From the NCBI GenBank assembly GCA_959347345.1, contig OY365738.1:186001-250000 (forward strand): a stretch of DNA of 64,000 nt, written 5' to 3'. The position numbers and the translations under genes are program-made. Positions 29,427 to 37,447 of this stretch are shown here, in pieces; positions within the stretch are counted from its first letter, which is position 1; each line of letters begins with the position of its first letter. The stretch is from an uncultured Amylibacter sp. (lineage in GTDB: Bacteria > Pseudomonadota > Alphaproteobacteria > Rhodobacterales > Rhodobacteraceae). The notes beneath the pieces are model-generated. The model saw nothing but the letters and a program-made list of their open reading frames with translations, did no database searches and was not told the DNA's origin.

Positions 29427-29452
29427 ATAAAAAAACCCCCAAACAGGGGGTT
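29427..29452 (-). terminator. Terminator in the ilvB leader (attenuator)
   Basis: On the minus strand AACCCCC-TGTTT-GGGGGTT followed by a T run, 48 bases before the ilvB start codon and after the putative leader peptide. A separate hairpin (TTATGCG/CGCATAA arms, 29451-29488) sits directly before it and overlaps the leader-peptide stop region. The arrangement is that of transcription attenuation. Confidence 0.8.
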
Positions 29453-29477
29453 ATGCGCCGATAAGGAAGATTTCCTA

Positions 29478-29549
29478 TCAACGCATAAGGCACAGCACAA
29501 CGAGGGTTCTTGCGGTTCTGGGCTTCGGTGGGTTCAATTGGTTTAACAT
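29478..29549 (-). CDS. Putative ilvB leader peptide (attenuation)
   Basis: A 23-codon frame, ATG to TGA, just upstream of the terminator hairpin. It begins M-L-N-Q-L-N and ends T-L-V-V-L-C-L-M-R, so five of six consecutive codons near the end specify leucine or valine, products of the pathway that ilvB serves. Its stop lies within the hairpin preceding the terminator. No purine-rich ribosome site is evident, which lowers confidence. Ribosome stalling at the Leu/Val codons is the inferred sensor. Confidence 0.5.
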   Translation of the reverse strand: MLNQLNPPKPRTARTLVVLCLMR

Positions 29550-29651
29550 AAGGTGTAGGTTATTGATAATTTGCTGGTCGTCAAGGGTGTTTTAGGGGAA
29601 TTTTAGGAAAAAATGTAAAAAAGATGGTTTTTTTGGGTTTTAATTGCCAAA

Positions 29652-29690
29652 ATCACTAATCACTAATCACTAATCACTAATCACTAATCC
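29652..29690. repeat. Heptamer array (TCACTAA)n
   Basis: Five tandem TCACTAA units. The array extends into the 3' end of bpt and encodes its last residues and stop on the minus strand. The rest of the gap between ilvB and bpt (29550-29651) shows nothing else recognisable. Confidence 0.85.
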
Positions 29691-30519
29691 TTAATTCCTC
29701 AGGCAACCGTAACTGTGCCACTTGCTCTGGCAAAGTTTCTTCCGCCGACCTTGCCAAACCCGCATCCCCCACCAGTTCATCCAACCGCACCGCGTTCGGG
29801 TCGCCCAAATCGCGCCATGCATTATCGCGATACACCTCTAACGGCGCGAACCCCGACTTATAGTGCATTTTGGCGCTTTGCGGCACCCAATAGCCCAAAT
29901 AAACATAATCCAACCCGCGCTCTATCGCCATATTAATATGGTCTAAAATCATATAAATGCCCATCGACCGCCCCGCCACACTCGGCTCAAAAAACGAATA
30001 AATCATTGACAACCCGTCATCCAGAGCATCACTTAAACACGCGGCAATCGGCGCGGCCGCGCTATGCGGGCGGTAATCCACCACGCGAGTCGCCAACGCC
30101 GTATCCTCTACCATCGTTAAAAAATCCATAAAACCCATAGCCGTCATCCCCCCGCCAGAATGCCGCCCATCCAAATAATCCTTAAAAATATGATAGTGCG
30201 CGGGCTGCGCCTTTGGCGGAGATATCGTCCGTTGTAAATCCGCGTTTTTGCGTAAAATACGGCGGTGGGAGGCTCGGGGCGTGAAATCAGCCACACGAAC
30301 GCGCACGGACAAACAGGCACGACAGCCTTGGCAAGACGGGCGGTATAGCACCGATTGCGACCGTCTAAACCCTTGTTTTGTAAGGGTATTATTCAGGGCG
30401 ACCGCACTGGCTCTGTCCAGATTTGTGAACATTTTGCGTTCAATCCTGCCCGCCAAATACGGGCAAGGCTGGGGCTGGGTGATGTAAAACTGCGTGGCGT
30501 TCGGGAAATGATGCTTCAT
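29677..30519 (-). CDS. bpt: Bpt-type aminoacyl-tRNA-protein transferase (N-end rule)
   Basis: A 280-residue protein of the ATE/Bpt family: CPYLAGRIERKMFTNL, the Cys pair CQGCRACLSVRV, YHIFKDYLDGRHSGGGM and YLGYWVPQSAKMHYKSGFAPLE. Bacterial Bpt adds leucine (some add arginine) to N-terminal Asp or Glu, marking proteins for ClpS/ClpAP. AGGGGC precedes the ATG. It follows the DoxX gene of the bufferin operon by 19 bases on the same strand and may share its transcript. The final residues I-S-D-stop come from the heptamer array. Confidence 0.9.
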   Translation of the reverse strand: MKHHFPNATQFYITQPQPCPYLAGRIERKMFTNLDRASAVALNNTLTKQGFRRSQSVLYRPSCQGCRACLSVRVRVADFTPRASHRRILRKNADLQRTISPPKAQPAHYHIFKDYLDGRHSGGGMTAMGFMDFLTMVEDTALATRVVDYRPHSAAAPIAACLSDALDDGLSMIYSFFEPSVAGRSMGIYMILDHINMAIERGLDYVYLGYWVPQSAKMHYKSGFAPLEVYRDNAWRDLGDPNAVRLDELVGDAGLARSAEETLPEQVAQLRLPEELRISD

Positions 30520-30538
30520 AAATCGCCCCTAATTCGCC

Positions 30539-31069
30539 TTAATGTCGCCCTAATAAACGGTCTAGGCTTATCGGTCCTGCGCCCTTTGATACTGTGATTA
30601 AAAGGATGAAAATCCATAATGTTCGCTCATCAATCAGACCGTTTTGGAAGCGGTCAAACCATCCGCCCAATTCCGCGCCGTGCCCCGTGATATCAACGAG
30701 TGTTTGGACGAGAACAAAACCAATCATGCCCAGTGCCGCCAGTCGCGAAAATAGCCCGATTAAAATCAATACAGGCAGGACGAATTCCGCCCAAGTTCCC
30801 GCATATCCTATAAGTTTAAGGATAATGTTTAGGCTGGCTGAGTCATATAGCACTGCCTCCATTTGTTTGGGAAACATTTGGGCGTATCCGTTGACGGTGA
30901 CCGTTAGAAATCCGAAAAAGCCGTCGCCTATTTTTGTTAAGGCAGAGTTCCAATAATAATGGAATAGCACTGCTACAAAGGCGAATCGCGCCAGAGTCGT
31001 GATGAACCAGTCGCCCAAGGCGGTGGATATTTGCGTGAAAATTCGGTCGTAAAGTGAGAATAATTGCAT
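30539..31069 (-). CDS. DoxX family membrane protein of the bufferin operon
   Basis: A 176-residue DoxX/DUF417-like protein with four predicted membrane helices (FAFVAVLFHYYW, LIGYAGTWAEFVLPVLILIGLFSRLAALGMIGFVLVQTLVD, LWIFILLITVSKGAGPISLDRLL). GPxSLDxLL is the typical DoxX end. DoxX-type proteins accompany many bufABC/hvfABC loci (HvfX); a redox or membrane role is assumed, not shown. It starts 48 bases after the bufC stop. Four C residues directly precede the ATG. Confidence 0.85.
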   Translation of the reverse strand: MQLFSLYDRIFTQISTALGDWFITTLARFAFVAVLFHYYWNSALTKIGDGFFGFLTVTVNGYAQMFPKQMEAVLYDSASLNIILKLIGYAGTWAEFVLPVLILIGLFSRLAALGMIGFVLVQTLVDITGHGAELGGWFDRFQNGLIDERTLWIFILLITVSKGAGPISLDRLLGRH

Positions 31070-31117
31070 GGGGTTTCGTCTTTCTGTTTTGGTCTTTCTA
31101 GGTTGATTTTTATCAAG

Positions 31118-31891
31118 TTAGTTGTTTCTTATACCACAAACAATACGGGTTTCCAAGAGCAAACGAATCGCCCCCGTCAAGTCAAAATCTGTGGCATCGG
31201 ATTTTACCGCCTCTTTTGTCGCCATTTCCGCCGAAGTTTCCCCCGCATTTTCCAGATTTTCCCCTTTGCGCAGGGCATCAATAAAATGATAATCCGCCGC
31301 CGATATCTCGCGAAACATCACATCCAATTCGGGGCGGAAAACCAGCAAATAAACGCCCGAAACGCCGATATCCACAGCCTCATCCATATTCGCCCGCCAT
31401 ATATTCGCCACGGGATAGGGGGATTGCAAAACCATCGCGCACGGCGCAAAATCAAACCGAACCGCGCCCAAATCTTCCGCAGGTACCGCCTGCAAATCCG
31501 CCCCAGTCACAGCAACGGCATCGCCCGCGTGATACGCCAACCTCCGCGCCAATTCCAACCGCGCGACATCGGCCAAATAGGGCAGGTGGGCAACTGCCTC
31601 AAACCCCTCCAAAAACTCAGGAAAATCCGCCCCATAAAACAGAATAACAGGTGTTTTCGGCGGGTGTTTTTTGATATAAACACGGGTTATTTCGGTGAAA
31701 GAAGGCTCGCCCAATAACCGCGCAATCACGGGGAAAGCGACACGCAAAGCCTCAATCAAACTGAACATAACGTTGTTACGATAGACATCAAATCGCTTGC
31801 CCGCGCCCCGCCCCGATGGGTCTATTACCCCTTGTGGCACGGGGGCTTTTGGGTCTAACAACGCCTCGGTAAAGTCGGATTGTTGGGTCAT
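31118..31891 (-). CDS. bufC: Bufferin-modifying partner protein BufC (DUF2063)
   Basis: A 257-residue DUF2063 protein: FTEALLDPKAPVPQGV at the N-terminus, RFDVYRNNVMFSLIEALRVAFPVIARLLG (the family signature) and YLADVARLELARRLAYHAGDA. BufC/HvfC proteins, related to MbnC, bind the DUF692 enzyme and recruit the precursor peptide. The ATG overlaps the bufB stop by four bases (ATGA), so the two enzyme parts are translationally coupled in a fixed ratio. Assignment rests on family and operon; activity here is inferred. Confidence 0.9.
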   Translation of the reverse strand: MTQQSDFTEALLDPKAPVPQGVIDPSGRGAGKRFDVYRNNVMFSLIEALRVAFPVIARLLGEPSFTEITRVYIKKHPPKTPVILFYGADFPEFLEGFEAVAHLPYLADVARLELARRLAYHAGDAVAVTGADLQAVPAEDLGAVRFDFAPCAMVLQSPYPVANIWRANMDEAVDIGVSGVYLLVFRPELDVMFREISAADYHFIDALRKGENLENAGETSAEMATKEAVKSDATDFDLTGAIRLLLETRIVCGIRNN

Positions 31892-32769
31892 GCCGCGCCC
31901 CTTTGCGCACCCGTGGTCTTATTCAAAATAGCCTCCGCCGCCGCGACATCACGCCGCAAAGTCGGCCACGGGGGAATATCGTTGTCCCATTCTATCAGCG
32001 TAGGCCGCGCCCCACCCTGCGTTAAAACATAATCATACAGGTCAAAAACAGGGTCAACCACCGCGCGACTATGCGAATCAATCAACAGAGTTTGCCCGTG
32101 GTCGTCCGTGTCTTCCTCATGCCCGCCAAGGTGGATTTCGCCCACATGCGCCAGAGGAAACGCGTCAATATACTCCCGCGTGTCGTAATTTTGATTGGTG
32201 GCAGAGACGAAAACATTATTCACATCCAGCAAAAGCCCGCAGCCCGTGCGTGTGGCGATTTGGGCAAGGAAATCGGTTTCCTCCATCGTCGATTCGCTGA
32301 ACGCGACATAGGTGGATGGATTTTCCAACAGCATTTGCAGACCCAGCGTGTCTTGGACTTGGTCAATATGGTCGCACACGCGGGTAAGGGCGGCGGCGGT
32401 ATAAGGCACGGGCAGAAGGTCATTCAAAAACGCACCCTCGTGCGTAGACCACGCGAGGTGTTCGGAAAATTGCGCGGGTTTCAGCCAGTTTATCAGGTGT
32501 TTTAACCGCGCCAGATGGTCGGTATCCAGCGCGTCCTCGCCACCTATGGACAGACCGACTCCGTGGCAGGACACGGGGTAAATATCGCGCATGTGGCGCA
32601 GTTGAGTGATGGGGGTGCCGCCGTCGCCCATGTAATTCTCGGCATGGATTTCAATCCAACCGATGTCGGTGGGATTTGCCAGAATATCGTTTATATGTTG
32701 GGGTTTAAAGCCTACACCCGCCCGTAGTGGCAGGTTTATGGGGCGTGTATGTGTTTGGTGTGTGGGCAT
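31888..32769 (-). CDS. bufB: Bufferin-modifying oxidase BufB (DUF692, MbnB-like)
   Basis: A DUF692 TIM-barrel enzyme of about 293 residues. Metal-ligand motifs are visible: EIHAENYMG, CHGVGLSIGG, EHLAWS, LLENPSTY, LLDVNNVFVSATNQNYD and EIHLGGHEED. In MbnB and BufB such proteins carry a multi-iron centre and oxidise cysteines of a ribosomal peptide to heterocycles that bind copper. ATG at 32769 is chosen because AAGGGG lies six bases upstream; the frame opens earlier (32835) inside a terminator-like hairpin, which cannot be coding in practice. It lies 128 bases after bufA and is coupled to bufC. Confidence 0.92.
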   Translation of the reverse strand: MPTHQTHTRPINLPLRAGVGFKPQHINDILANPTDIGWIEIHAENYMGDGGTPITQLRHMRDIYPVSCHGVGLSIGGEDALDTDHLARLKHLINWLKPAQFSEHLAWSTHEGAFLNDLLPVPYTAAALTRVCDHIDQVQDTLGLQMLLENPSTYVAFSESTMEETDFLAQIATRTGCGLLLDVNNVFVSATNQNYDTREYIDAFPLAHVGEIHLGGHEEDTDDHGQTLLIDSHSRAVVDPVFDLYDYVLTQGGARPTLIEWDNDIPPWPTLRRDVAAAEAILNKTTGAQRGAA

Positions 32770-32803
32770 TTGCATCCCCTTTTTTATGGTAAAAAACCCC
32801 TTC

Positions 32804-32843
32804 AAAAAAACCCTTGAATGGCGATTGCCACCCAAGGGTTTTT
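32804..32843 (-). terminator. Terminator-like hairpin between bufA and bufB
   Basis: On the minus strand AAAAACCCTTG and CAAGGGTTTTTTT arms around a loop of about 17 bases, the 3' arm running into T residues. Since bufBC have no evident promoter of their own, partial termination here would give more precursor mRNA than enzyme mRNA. Confidence 0.7.
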
Positions 32844-32883
32844 GTCGACAGAGGGCTGGTAGCCTTTACTCCAAAATATCCTC

Positions 32884-32902
32884 CCTAATGTGGTACATTA
32901 GG
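32884..32902 (-). promoter_or_regulatory. Hairpin spanning the bufA stop codon
   Basis: CCTAATGT-ACC-ACATTAGG, eight perfect pairs; the bufA TAA lies in the 5' arm. It could protect the bufA 3' end from exonucleases, together with the terminator-like hairpin 41 bases further on. Role inferred from position. Confidence 0.55.
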
Positions 32903-33197
32903 ACGGTAAATCGCGATTAAGAGCCTCCAGTGAACCCTTACGAGGCGAGCCGTCAGCGGCGTTTGGCAGGTCTATTTCCGCACAAGTGCCGGATTCAACC
33001 AGAGTCCAAGCGTTGCCTTGGTAATCGACTTTTGATGTGCCAGCGCAGGTAGTTCCTGGACCAGCAGCACAGCCGTTTTGACCTGCTTTTGAAACGCCGA
33101 AGCACTTCTCATTTGCGGCGAAGGCACCAGTGCCCAGCGCAGAAACAGCCGTAGTTACGGCCGCTGCAATCGCCAAAGATTTTGTAAAATTAGCCAT
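32898..33197 (-). CDS. bufA: Bufferin precursor peptide BufA (DUF2282 type)
   Basis: A 99-residue secreted peptide. The signal peptide ends at AFA (residue 27). The mature part has four cysteines, Cys32 in EKCFGV, Cys43 in GQNGC, Cys51 in TTCAG and Cys72 in SGTCAEI, the four-Cys pattern of DUF2282 bufferins. In characterised bufferins the two central Cys become copper-binding thiooxazoles and the outer two form a disulfide; the same is inferred here. AGGAG lies seven bases before the ATG, the strongest ribosome site in the operon. The C-terminal [15 protein letters not shown] also fits the family. Confidence 0.92.
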   Translation of the reverse strand: MANFTKSLAIAAAVTTAVSALGTGAFAANEKCFGVSKAGQNGCAAGPGTTCAGTSKVDYQGNAWTLVESGTCAEIDLPNAADGSPRKGSLEALNRDLPS

Positions 33198-33506
33198 GTT
33201 ATAGCTCCTTTATGTTATGGTTTTATGCTTGGGTTATTCCAAGCGATGGATATGTCTTTAATGGTATTCGCGGGGAATTGCCAATGAAAAAGCCGTGATA
33301 CACAGTTATTTGATTAGGTGTTAGGTGTGAGTTGTTAGTTGTGAGTTGTTAGTTGTTAGTGATTGGTTATTCTGGTTATCCGTTATCTAAAATAACTAGG
33401 GTGAGTTATTTTTGGTTATTTTCGTTATGAATAACTCTGCGTTCGTTATTTTAGGAAAGACGTTTGCCACAAACCCAACTAATAACTAATAACTCACAAC
33501 TAATAA
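33198..33506. repeat. Intergenic region: bufA upstream sequence and heptamer inverted repeat
   Basis: 33198-33300 is the upstream region of bufA; TTGGCA then TAAAGA 18 bases on (minus strand) could be a promoter, weakly supported. 33313-33366 is a left heptamer arm (TTAGGTG, TTAGTTG, TGAGTTG), 33367-33475 carries GGTTATT/GAGTTATT units like the cores at 18.3 and 25.4 kb, and 33476-33510 is the inverted right arm, which supplies the stop codon of the ferredoxin reductase gene. Confidence 0.75.
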
Positions 33507-34319
33507 CTATCCGACGAACGCCTTCTCAATCACAAAATGCGCGGGCTGGCTGTTCGCGCCCTCGATCATCCCTGCCGCCTGACAAATCTCTTTCACCTCG
33601 GTATTTAACGCCATAGACCCGCAGACCATCAGCCTATCTTCGCCAGCATCCAACGCGGGCAATCCCAAATCCCGCGCCATCGAGCCGTCTTTGATTAACG
33701 TGGTAATCCGCCCCATCCGCGCGCTCGCCTCCTGCGTAGTCGTTGGGTAATACCGCAATGCACCCTTAATATACTCACCAATCAGCGGGTCATCGGGCAA
33801 TCGCGCCACCAAATCCGCACCGTATTTCAAATCGGCAACTTCGCGGCAAGTATGGCATAAAATTACCTGCTCGTACCTCTCATACAAATCCGGATCGCGC
33901 AAAAGCGAGGCAAAAGGGGCAATCCCTGTGCCAGTCGCTATCATATAAATCCGTTTGGCGGGCAGCAGAGCATCCAGCACCAACGTCCCCACAGGTTTGG
34001 GTCGCACGATGACTTGATCACCCGCCTGAATTCCCTGCAAACGAGAGGTGAGTGGGCCGTCCAGTACCTTGATAGAATAAAATTCGAGCGTATCATCCCA
34101 ACTGGGGGATGCGATGGAATATGCCCGCAGTAACGGCTTGCCATTATCGCCAAGCAACCCGATCATGACGAACTCCCCACTGCGAAACCGTAGCGAAGGG
34201 GGGCGCGTTAGGGTAAAGGAAAACAGGCGGTCGGTGTAGTGTTTCACCGAAACAACCGTCTGTGCGTCGGGCAGAATCGGGGTTGCGGGGGCGGGGGTTT
34301 TTTGCAGGGTTTGGGTCAT
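33507..34319 (-). CDS. fpr: Ferredoxin/flavodoxin-NADP reductase
   Basis: A 270-residue FAD enzyme: RSGEFVMIGL and LRAYSIASPSW (RxYS flavin motif), IATGTGIAPFASLLRD (NADP binding), CGSMALNTEVKEIC and a C-terminal Phe-Val-Gly after EKA, typical of bacterial FprA/Fpr. It passes electrons between NADPH and ferredoxin or flavodoxin; in this operon it probably reduces the donor for the ferredoxin-type sulfite reductase. Its ATG overlaps the DUF4145 stop by four bases. The TAG stop is part of a heptamer array. Confidence 0.9.
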   Translation of the reverse strand: MTQTLQKTPAPATPILPDAQTVVSVKHYTDRLFSFTLTRPPSLRFRSGEFVMIGLLGDNGKPLLRAYSIASPSWDDTLEFYSIKVLDGPLTSRLQGIQAGDQVIVRPKPVGTLVLDALLPAKRIYMIATGTGIAPFASLLRDPDLYERYEQVILCHTCREVADLKYGADLVARLPDDPLIGEYIKGALRYYPTTTQEASARMGRITTLIKDGSMARDLGLPALDAGEDRLMVCGSMALNTEVKEICQAAGMIEGANSQPAHFVIEKAFVG

Positions 34320-34996
34320 TTTTTGCTCTTTGGTTTGTCTCTGTCTTCAGCCCATTTGCGTTTGTCTTCTGGAACAAGAGAAATGAGGTCTTGTTTGATT
34401 TCTTCATGTACGCCTATTGTCATTTGAACAATATAATTGACTAGCAAAAATAGCTTATTCACAACCACCCTGCCGTCTTCGCCTGTTAGGTCAATACCCC
34501 CTGCGTGCGCCCCGCCTTCGTTGGCGATAATTCGCACGATATCAAGACTTTTTATAACGCTATCATCTACGCCTTTTTTCTTTAAATTACCAATACGCTT
34601 ATTTAAGCTGGGGTCAGTCTCGTCTAGACTAAGTGTTATTATTTCAAGTGCCACGCGCAACAAGACGGCCGCGGCTCTTGGGGAATGGATACTCACCAAT
34701 CGCGCAGAGTCAAAAACTTTTTTCACTTCCTCTGGCATGTGATTGCTCGCTTCAGGTGCAGAAGATTCATGAGGATAAACCATTTCCTCACTTACCCAAA
34801 TTGAATGTTGGTTGCATAATGTGCATTTAGCGGTTCTAATAGCATCATGAGAACTAGCATGCCTCACTAAAATACTAGGTGTTCGTGCTTGCCATGTTTG
34901 CTGGCAATAGCCCTTGCAGTAAGGACAGATAAAACTTTCCTTACCGTAAATAGGTTTTCTTTTTTCTGCAAGCGTCATTTCTTTTTCAGTAGTCAT
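34316..34996 (-). CDS. DUF4145 protein inserted in the sulfite-reduction operon
   Basis: A 226-residue protein with an N-terminal zinc-ribbon-like part (CPYCKGYC and CTLCNQH) and the DUF4145 helical domain (RAAAVLLRVALEIITL, NEGGAHAGGIDLTGED). DUF4145 is often found in mobile or defence-linked genes; its function is unknown. Both junctions are four-base ATGA overlaps, with the DUF934 gene before it and fpr after it, so it is fully embedded in the operon. Its codons are markedly richer in A+T than those of its neighbours, suggesting later arrival. Confidence 0.8.
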   Translation of the reverse strand: MTTEKEMTLAEKRKPIYGKESFICPYCKGYCQQTWQARTPSILVRHASSHDAIRTAKCTLCNQHSIWVSEEMVYPHESSAPEASNHMPEEVKKVFDSARLVSIHSPRAAAVLLRVALEIITLSLDETDPSLNKRIGNLKKKGVDDSVIKSLDIVRIIANEGGAHAGGIDLTGEDGRVVVNKLFLLVNYIVQMTIGVHEEIKQDLISLVPEDKRKWAEDRDKPKSKK

Positions 34997-35469
34997 TCCA
35001 TTTCCTTTCTATTATGGTTTGTGCCACCGCTCTTATCACTTTGTGCCGCCCCCCGCAACCTATCAGCATAGCTATTGCTGCGCCAATCGCCACGGAACAG
35101 CCACTGCTCCTCGCCCATCCGCACCGCCAAATCATCGCTTATTTCCACCTCATCAAACCCGCATCGCCGCGCCATAGCATACTGGTCTGCCAACACATGC
35201 CCAACCGCCCGCAACCGCCCGCCATAGCCCAACATCCGCAAATGCCGTGCCAAGGAAAACCCACGCCCATCGTGGAACGAGGGGAAGGCGATTCGCATCA
35301 TCGCGCAGGCCTCAAAAAACGGTTGCACAGCCGCCGCGTCCGCCGTGTTCGGCAGGTCTATCGCGTACCCCGCAGGATGGTCTCGGTCGGTTAAAATAGT
35401 ATCATCCCACGCCAAAACGCGCCCTGTCCAGTCGTCCGTGCTAAACCCTTTATCGGTAATAATCGGCAT
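34993..35469 (-). CDS. DUF934 protein (sulfite-reduction operon)
   Basis: A 158-residue DUF934 protein: VLAWDDT and LPNTADAAAVQPFFEACAMMRIAFPSFHDGRGFSLARHLRMLGYGGRLRAVGHVLADQYAMARRCGFDEVEIS-type core, the well-conserved signature of the family. Such genes stand next to cysI/cysH throughout Alphaproteobacteria and are thought to aid sulfite reduction; mechanism unknown. It starts two bases after the cysI stop. Confidence 0.9.
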   Translation of the reverse strand: MPIITDKGFSTDDWTGRVLAWDDTILTDRDHPAGYAIDLPNTADAAAVQPFFEACAMMRIAFPSFHDGRGFSLARHLRMLGYGGRLRAVGHVLADQYAMARRCGFDEVEISDDLAVRMGEEQWLFRGDWRSNSYADRLRGAAQSDKSGGTNHNRKEME

Positions 35470-35471
35470 AG

Positions 35472-37130
35472 CTAATGCACCGTTTCTGGGTACAAAGCCG
35501 CCTTAAACGGGGCAATCCCAACGCGCCGATAAAACGCGATAAACACCTCGTCCGCGCCCAATCGCCCGTCCATATAAACCCCGATAATCCGTGAAACTGC
35601 GTCCAAAATCTCATCCGCGCCGAAACCTGGACCGACCCGCTCGCCTATCGCGGCGGTTTCCGACCCGTCCCCGCCTAAAGTGATTTGATAGCTTTCCACA
35701 CCCGCACGATCCAGCCCCAAAATACCGATATGCCCGACATGGTGATGCCCGCAAGCATTGATACAGCCCGATATTTTGATTTTCAACGCACCGATGTCGT
35801 GCTCTTGTTTTAATGCGTCAAAATGCGTGGCGATTTCTTGGGCGATGGGAATGGAACGCGCCGTTGCTAAAGAGCAATAATCCATACCAGGACAGGCTAT
35901 TATATCCGAAATCAACCCTATATTCGCGGTCGCCAAATCCACCGCCCTTAACGCCTGATAAACCGCCAATAAATGCGATTTATGAATATGGGGCAGGATA
36001 ACATTCTGCTCATGGCTAATCCGTAATTCATCATGCCCGTATTGCTCCGCCAAATCCGCCATAACCCGCATTTGCTCGGCAGTCGCGTCCCCTGGGGTCG
36101 CCCCGTGTTTTTTAATGGAAACCGTTAATATCGCGTAATCGGGGTTTTTATGTGCGCTGGTGTTCGTATCCACAAACGCCCGAAACGCGGGGTTCGCCTT
36201 CATAGCATCACTATGCCCCGCGATAGACGCGGTGATATACGCGGGCGGAGCAAACGCCGCTTCAATCTGGGCAAACAGGTGTTGGTCATAGCCGCCAAAG
36301 GCGCGGCGTTGTATCACAAACCGTTCCTCTATCAATTCGCGTAATTCGTCCATTCCCCGCTCATGCACAAGGATTTTTATCCGAGATTTGTATTTATTAT
36401 CGCGCCGTCCGTCCCTGTTGTAAATCTGCAAAATGCTTTCTACATAAGGCAATAAATCCGCCCGAGGCAGGAAATCGCGCAGAACTTTGCCAATCATCGG
36501 GGTGCGTCCCAGCCCGCCACCTATACAGACTTCATAGCCCGCGTTGCCTTGCGAATCCCGCACCATGCGAAGACCAATATCGTGGGCTTTGGTCACGGCA
36601 CGGTCGTTTGGTGCGCCCGTGATGGCTATTTTGAATTTCCGCCCCAGAAAGGCGAATTCGGGATGGTCGGTCGACCATTGGCGCAGTAATTCGGCGGTAG
36701 GGCGGGGGTCTTCAATCTCATCCTCCGCCGCGCCCGCGAAATGGTCGGCGGTGACATTGCGCACGCAATTGCCAGAGGTTTGCACGGCATGCATATCCAC
36801 CTCAGCCAAAGCATCCAGAATATCAGGCACATCGGTGAGTTTCGGCCAGTTATACTGGATATTTTGGCGGGTGGTGAAATGACCATAGCCTTTGTCAAAT
36901 TTCTCGGCAATAAAGGCTAGTTGGCGCATTTTTGCGGAATTCAGCGTGCCATAGGGAATCGCCACCCGTAACATATAAGCATGCAGTTGCAGGTACAGCC
37001 CGTTCATCAAACGCAGGGGTTTGAATTCGTCTTCGCTGAGCGAGCCGTCAATCCTCCGTCCGACTTGCTGGCGGAATTGGGCGTTGCGCTGGGTGATGAA
37101 ATCTTTGTCAAATTGGGTGTAGGTGTACAT
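35472..37130 (-). CDS. cysI: Sulfite (or nitrite) reductase, siroheme/4Fe-4S hemoprotein
   Basis: A 552-residue reductase: YGHFTTRQNIQYNWPKL (substrate and siroheme arginines), SGNCVRNVTADHFAGA, and the cluster-binding CPGMDYCSLA and KISGCINACGHHHVGHIG. It reduces sulfite to sulfide with six electrons. Operon context (siroheme synthase, DUF2849, DUF934, ferredoxin reductase) favours sulfite over nitrite. The start overlaps the DUF2849 stop by one base (TAATG). Confidence 0.9.
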   Translation of the reverse strand: MYTYTQFDKDFITQRNAQFRQQVGRRIDGSLSEDEFKPLRLMNGLYLQLHAYMLRVAIPYGTLNSAKMRQLAFIAEKFDKGYGHFTTRQNIQYNWPKLTDVPDILDALAEVDMHAVQTSGNCVRNVTADHFAGAAEDEIEDPRPTAELLRQWSTDHPEFAFLGRKFKIAITGAPNDRAVTKAHDIGLRMVRDSQGNAGYEVCIGGGLGRTPMIGKVLRDFLPRADLLPYVESILQIYNRDGRRDNKYKSRIKILVHERGMDELRELIEERFVIQRRAFGGYDQHLFAQIEAAFAPPAYITASIAGHSDAMKANPAFRAFVDTNTSAHKNPDYAILTVSIKKHGATPGDATAEQMRVMADLAEQYGHDELRISHEQNVILPHIHKSHLLAVYQALRAVDLATANIGLISDIIACPGMDYCSLATARSIPIAQEIATHFDALKQEHDIGALKIKISGCINACGHHHVGHIGILGLDRAGVESYQITLGGDGSETAAIGERVGPGFGADEILDAVSRIIGVYMDGRLGADEVFIAFYRRVGIAPFKAALYPETVH

Positions 37131-37447
37131 TATTTTGTGCTTTCGGTTTGTTTGTCTGTTTGTTTTCCGTGGGGGTAGTTTGATGGTCCTTTGGCACGGA
37201 ATGCTTCGCGGAAATGGGCGGGGGCAGGGATGCCATCGGTGAGTATCATGTCCGCCAAATACGCCCCAGCGACTATGTTTTTCTGGGCTTGGGCGTTGGC
37301 GAGCATCGCGTTGGCTTGCGTTTCATCGGTGATATAGAGTGCATCGTGTAAATCCGTAACCCAGTCATGGCTGGGGTTTAGATAGACGACATCGCCCTCT
37401 ATCAGGCGGTTTGCGGTTACGACCTTTGGGTGAAACGGACGCGCCAT
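37130..37447 (-). CDS. DUF2849 protein
   Basis: A 105-residue DUF2849 protein: VVTANRLIEGDVVYLNPSHDWVTDLHDALY and ANAQAQKNIVAGAYLADMILTDG, ending PSNYPHGKQTDKQTESTK. The family is an operon companion of cysG and cysI in Alphaproteobacteria, of unknown function. It overlaps both neighbours by a single base (TAATG junctions), so translation is coupled along the operon. Confidence 0.88.
   Translation of the reverse strand: MARPFHPKVVTANRLIEGDVVYLNPSHDWVTDLHDALYITDETQANAMLANAQAQKNIVAGAYLADMILTDGIPAPAHFREAFRAKGPSNYPHGKQTDKQTESTK

Noticed and set aside
31064..31717. 217-residue frame antisense to bufC
   Set aside because: Shadow of bufC; composition (Arg, Gln, His, Ile-rich) is typical of an antisense frame and no family is seen.
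32770..32835. Longer N-terminus for BufB
   Set aside because: The extra codons run through the terminator-like hairpin, and a good ribosome site precedes the ATG at 32769.
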